Origin: Siphlonurus alternatus
Taxonomy: Eukaryota > Arthropoda > Insecta > Ephemeroptera > Siphlonuridae
NCBI GenBank assembly: GCA_949825025.1
Contig: OX463784.1
Location: 19,896,761-19,960,760 of the forward strand
Reading direction: 5' to 3'
Length of the DNA stretch: 64,000 nucleotides
Each line of letters begins with the position of its first letter. Position 1 is the first letter of the stretch. The position numbers and the translations under genes are program-made. This document shows, in pieces, positions 59,031 through 64,000 of the stretch. Under the pieces are notes generated by a model. That model was not told the DNA's origin. It did no database searches and worked only from the letters and a program-made list of their open reading frames with translations.

Positions 59031-59741
59031 TTATATATATAAATAAAAATTTATATATTATATATTAGAAACCATTTCACGTCATAGTGGCCACTTACAC
59101 CACCAAATATTAAAGTTCTTTGATTTTGATAAAAATCACAAGACATGTTCGTATAATGAATCTACAAAAATGCTTTTTGTGTTTTTCAAAAATATTTAAA
59201 TATTCAAAATTGAGGGACTATGGGCAAATACGAAATGGCGTCAGAATGCAAATGTAGCAAACGGCGGCTCCAGTAACTCGGAAAATATTATGCATAGATT
59301 AAATTTGATTTTTTTCTATGGATGCAGAACCATATATATGATGTGTCTATAACATCCTGCTTTCAGATTTTCTCTATGGGTTTTATTTTTTTTGTAATAT
59401 CGGTTCCCGTAAGCCAAGTATGACGTTTTTGAAGCATTTGCTTTCCGCAGCCCAAATAAAGGCTAAATTTTTTTTTAATAAAAAATTGATTCTATATAGC
59501 TCCTAAACATCTCTTCTTACCATAAAACTCCTAAAAATAAAAATATTTTTTTTCTCAACTAATGGCACAGTAAACGAAAAAGGGTACAATTCGAATGTAC
59601 CTACTTTGCGGGCCAAAAAAGTCGATGTCATTCAAACTTTAGGAGAATTTTAATGACACGACTGGAATCCTCGTATCTTAATTAGTAAGAATCAAAAATA
59701 ATCTCGATGTACCTCTCGAGTATTTCCTCGCAAAAGCTATA

Positions 59742-60192
59742 CTGGGGTAACTGATCTCCCTCTATACGCACCGCGTGCGCACCTCTTCAGACCCGTGATA
59801 GCACGCCGCGGCCGAGTGCTGTTGTGTTTATTGACATGAAACTTACGCAAAAATAGTATTTTATTGTATCTATGGAGTAACCTTGCAACTTGCTACTAAA
59901 TTACGTCACTGAGATAATTTTCCTTCCATTTGTTATTATAATTAAGATAGGTACGTGGGATTGAATTTTGCGTAAAAATGGTAGCAAATATATAGATAGA
60001 AAATTATCTCAGTGACATAATTTAGTAGCAAGTTTATTTCATAGATGCAATAAAATATTAGTTTTGCATAAATTTCATGTCAATATGTCAATAAACACAA
60101 CAGCACTCTGCCGCTTCGTGCTATCACGGGTCTGACGAGGTGCGCACGCGGTGCGTATAGAGTATATAATAATATAGAGGGAGTTACCCCAG
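59742..60192. mobile_element. Nested foldback inside the left arm of the giant palindrome
   Basis: Ends CTGGGGTAACT and AGTTACCCCAG. Inner arms ctctatacgcaccgcgtgcg / cgcacgcggtgcgtatagag and gacccgtgatagcac / gtgctatcacgggtc. The right arm of the giant palindrome lacks it, so it inserted later. A GC-rich tip in AT-rich surroundings. Confidence 0.83.
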
Positions 60193-60794
60193 ATTAATAT
60201 CAGGTCAGTCCAATAAAGAGATGGGCTTGGGTCAATAGATTTCGATCAATTTCACATATGTTACACATCTAACCTAGGTTGATGAGGTTTGGGCATTATT
60301 TTTTGAAATTTCAAAAAAAAAAAAAAACAAATTTCAGGAATTTTCAAAAAATCAATAAAGAGGGCAATCTCGAGAGATAAAAAAATTTGAATCTTACATT
60401 CTGCTCCACATAGAATTATAATTTAAATTTTTTCAAGTTTGTAGTCAGATTACCAAACTTTTCTGCATTGAAAATTTTGACCTTGAAATTTTATTAAGGT
60501 CAAATGTCAGAGGTCAAACTACAAAAAGCGTATAACTTCATACCAAAGCACATTGTTAAAAAAAGCAAGATATAGGTTTAAATCCTTCTATAAAAAACCG
60601 TTTTCAAATTTATGGAGCAATTCAAAATTTTGAAATTGCGATTTTTTTTTATTAATTATTCCGAGGTTTTTTGAAAAATATTTTCAAGTTTTGTCATGAA
60701 TTTTACACAGGTTACTCATCTGACCTAAGTTGATAAGGTTTGAAAATAAAAAAAAAAAAATCGATATTCTGCACGGTCAAATTTCGAGTCTACG

Positions 60795-61330
60795 TCAAAA
60801 GAACGAAAAATAAAAGAACGAAAACAATTTAAACGAAAGGCATTACACCGAAAACAAAAAGGATGAAAGTAATTTAACACGAAAACATTTTAAACGAAAA
60901 TATAATTAACCGAAATAGAAAATGTGCGAATGCATTTATAACGAAACTTAAAAAACACGAAAGCATTTACAGCGAAAACATTTTAGCCGAATTCAAAAAT
61001 TACGAAAACCATTTGGCCGATAGTTATATATTTGAACGAATTGGAAAACAACGAAAGTAAATTAGAACGAAAACATTTAAAACGAAATAAAAAATTCACG
61101 AAAACAATTTGGCCGAAAGTTATTTGAACGAAAACATTTTAGACGAATCAAAAAATAACGAAAACAATTTGACCGAAAGTTATTTGAACGAAAACATTTA
61201 AGACGAATCAAAAAAGAACGAAAACAATTTGACCGACAGTTATTTGAACGAAAACGTTTAATTAAAACGAATAGAAAAATCACGAATACAATTTGAACGA
61301 ACGCTATTGGACCGAAATAAAAAACACCGA
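60795..61330 (+). repeat. Tandem array of CGAAA-bearing repeats, left arm
   Basis: About 33 CGA(A) motifs spaced about 16 bp apart. In the best-kept part they form a 59-60 bp higher unit built from aacgaaaacaatttgaccg, aaagttatttgaacg and aaaacatttaagacg. The mirror array lies in the right arm. Confidence 0.87.
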
Positions 61331-61417
61331 TGAAGAAAAATAATATAAAATTATAACAACGTTTAAAAAAAAAAAAAAAAATTGTTAATTAAAACGAATG
61401 CAATAAATATAAAAGAA

Positions 61418-61534
<117 letters not shown>

Positions 61535-62307
61535 CTGACCAGAAATGGTGTTCCGAACCCATGCTAAAATTTGGACAGGTTAACTTATTTGAGCTAGAAA
61601 TTTGAAATTTGGCATACGTAAAGCCAAGGGTTCCAGATTCTTTTGACATGTGCGTGTTAAACAATTTTTAAAATTAATATTTCCTACCATTTTAGGGGTT
61701 GATTCACGATTTGCATTTCTTCCTTATGGGATTTCCATGTTAAATTAAGTTGATAGAAAAATTTTAGCCGATTTGCACAAAAATTAGTTTTTAAGGTTTT
61801 CAGAGCACGTTGAATTTAATGGTGTAATTTAAAAAGTGGTGAAAACAACCCCTAATGAGATAATGACCCATACTACATGAAAAAATTATGCTATCAAAAT
61901 TTTGATTATGCCACTGAAACGGACTTATTTTTTTATCTCATAAACAACCTTTCAATTTTTTGAATCCGAGCAAGTTAACGATTTAATTTTTAGGGCGTGC
62001 TCTGAAAACCTTAAAAACTAATTTTGGTGCAAATTAGCTAAAATTTTTATTTCAATTAACTTAATTTAACATGGATATCTCATAAGGAAGAAATGCAAAT
62101 CGTGAATCAACCCCTAAAACGGTAGGAAATATTAATTTTAAAAATTGTTTAACACGTACATGTCAAAAGAATCTGGAACTCTTGGCTTCACTTATGCCAA
62201 ATTTCAAATTTCTAGCTCAAATAAGTTAACCTGCCCAAATTTTAGCATGGGTTCGGAACACCATTTCTGGCTCAGTCTGTATATACTTCTTTATCGCATT
62301 CGTTTTA

Positions 62308-62356
<49 letters not shown>

Positions 62357-62394
62357 GTTGTTATAATTTTTTATTAAAATATCGGTGTTTTTTA

Positions 62395-62935
62395 TTTCGG
62401 TTCAATAGCGTTCGTTCAAATTCGTGATTTTTCCATTCGTTTTAAATGTTCAAATTTAAATAAATAACTAAAATAAAATAACTGTCGGTCAAATTGTTTT
62501 CGTTCTTTTTTGATTCGTCTTAAATGTTTTCGTTCAAATAACTTTCGGTCAAATTGTTTTCGTTATTTTTTGATTCGTCTAAAATGTTTTCGTTCAAATA
62601 ACTTTTCAGTCAAATTGTTTTCGTGGTTTTTGTATTCGTCTTAAATGAATTCGTTCAAATAATTTTCGGTCAAATTGTTTTCGTGATTTTTGAATTCGTA
62701 TTAAAATAATTTCGTTCTAATTTACTTTCGTCCTTTTTAATTTCGGTCAAATTACTTTCGGACAAATTGTTTTCGTGATTTTTGTTCTCGTTATTATTTT
62801 GTTTCGTGTTAATTTAATTTCGTGGTAAATGATTTCGTTTATATTTGTTTTCGATGTAATTGTTTTCGGGATAAAGTCAGTCGTTGAAAATGCTTTCGTG
62901 ATTTTTGTTTTCGTTGTTTTGACGTGATACCCAAA
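62395..62935 (-). repeat. Tandem array of CGAAA-bearing repeats, right arm
   Basis: The same units as in the left arm read on the opposite strand (ttttcgttcaaataactttc, ggtcaaattgttttcg). Copies within this arm are at least as similar to each other as to their mirror partners. Confidence 0.85.
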
Positions 62936-64000
62936 TTTCGTTTTTCGTTTTTTTTTTTTTTTAAATTTGAAAAAATTATTTCCTAATCTTATCAACCTGG
63001 GTCAGATGAGTAACCTGTGTAAAATTCATGACAAAACTCGATTTTTTTTTCTAAAAACCTCGGAATAATTAGTAAAAAAAAATCATAATTTCAAAATTTT
63101 GAATTTCTCCATAAATTTGAAACCGGTTTTTTATAGAAGGATAAACATTGTTTAAAACCCATATCTTGATTTTTTTAACAATGTGCTTTGGTATGAAGTT
63201 ATACGCTTTTTGTAGTTTGACCTCTGACCTTTGACCTTAATAAATTTTGAAGGTCAAAATTTTCAGTGCAAAAAAGTTTGGCAATCTGACTACAAACTTG
63301 AAAAAATTTAAATATAATTCTATGTGTAGCAGAATTTAAGATACATTTTTTTTTTATCTCCCGAGATTGATTTTATTCTTTATTGATTTTTTGAAAATTC
63401 CTGAATTTCGTTTTTTTTTTTTTTTTTTAAATTTCAAAAAATAATGCCCAAACCTCATCAAACTAGGTTAGATGTGTAACATAATATATGTGAAAGTCAT
63501 CGAAATCTATTGACCCAAGCCCATCTCCTTATTGGACTGACCTGATATTAACCCCCAGTAGCTTTTGCAAGGAAATACTCGAGAGGTACATCGAGATTAT
63601 TTTTTATTCTTACTAATTAAGATACGAGGATTCCATTCGTGTCATTAAAATTCTCCTAAAGTATGAATGACATCGACTTTTTTGGCCCGCAAAGTATATA
63701 GGTACATTCGAATTGTACCCTTTTTCGTTTACTGTGCCATTATATAGTTGAGAAAAAAAAATTATTTTTAGGAGTTTTATGGTACGAAGAGATGTTTAGG
63801 AGCTATATAGAATCAATTTTTTATTTAAAAAAAATTAGCCTTTATTTGGGCTGCGGAAAGCAAATGCTTCAAAAGCGTCATACTTGGCTTACGGGAACCG
63901 GTATAACAAAAAAACTAAAACCCATAGAGAAAATCTAAAAGCAGGATGTTGTAGACACATATGCTTATGCATCCATAGAAAAAATCAAATTTAATCTGTG

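Overview
This is a window of animal nuclear DNA, probably from an invertebrate; I cannot name the lineage. The evidence is spliced genes with standard GT/AG introns, very AT-rich introns and intergenic DNA, homopolymer and (TA)n/(AAAT)n tracts, and many short inverted-repeat transposons. There is no sign of operons, bacterial genes or CRISPR. Three protein-coding genes, all on the minus strand, could be reconstructed exon by exon with a continuous reading frame.

(1) 2126-28404: the chromatin-remodelling subunit RSF1, 18 exons, predicted 3780 aa. It has the conserved N-terminal domain, a PHD finger, AT-hooks and the family C-terminal motif. A single 7.4-kb exon makes it far longer than the vertebrate protein (about 1440 aa). 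(2) 34187-43656: a ten-TM drug/metabolite-type transporter of the SLC35F3/F4 group, 10 exons, predicted 495 aa, with a candidate 5' leader exon and an NRF1+CCAAT promoter near 45.3 kb. (3) 48466-56091: TXNDC5/ERp46, an ER protein disulfide isomerase with three thioredoxin domains and a C-terminal KDEL, 8 exons, predicted 389 aa. The three genes have no obvious shared pathway (chromatin, membrane transport, ER folding).

The rest is dominated by foldback/MITE-type elements: at least 25 in 64 kb, most inside introns. Target duplications and ends suggest hAT-like (8571-8733, perfect 8-bp duplication), Harbinger-like (55277-55569, TTA duplication), TA-flanked 141-bp palindromes (35090-35230, 46344-46484) and TTAA-flanked foldbacks. 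Two sets of foldbacks look modular: the same ends occur with different interiors and the same interiors with different ends. Several cores carry perfect TGACGTCA palindromes or a CTCF-like motif.

The right end (59.3 kb to the window edge) is one arm-to-arm palindrome of more than 4.7 kb. Its arms contain arrays of a CGAAA-bearing short repeat, and it resembles Drosophila FB/Galileo foldback transposons in architecture. It is the best candidate for an undescribed element. No transposase gene is visible.
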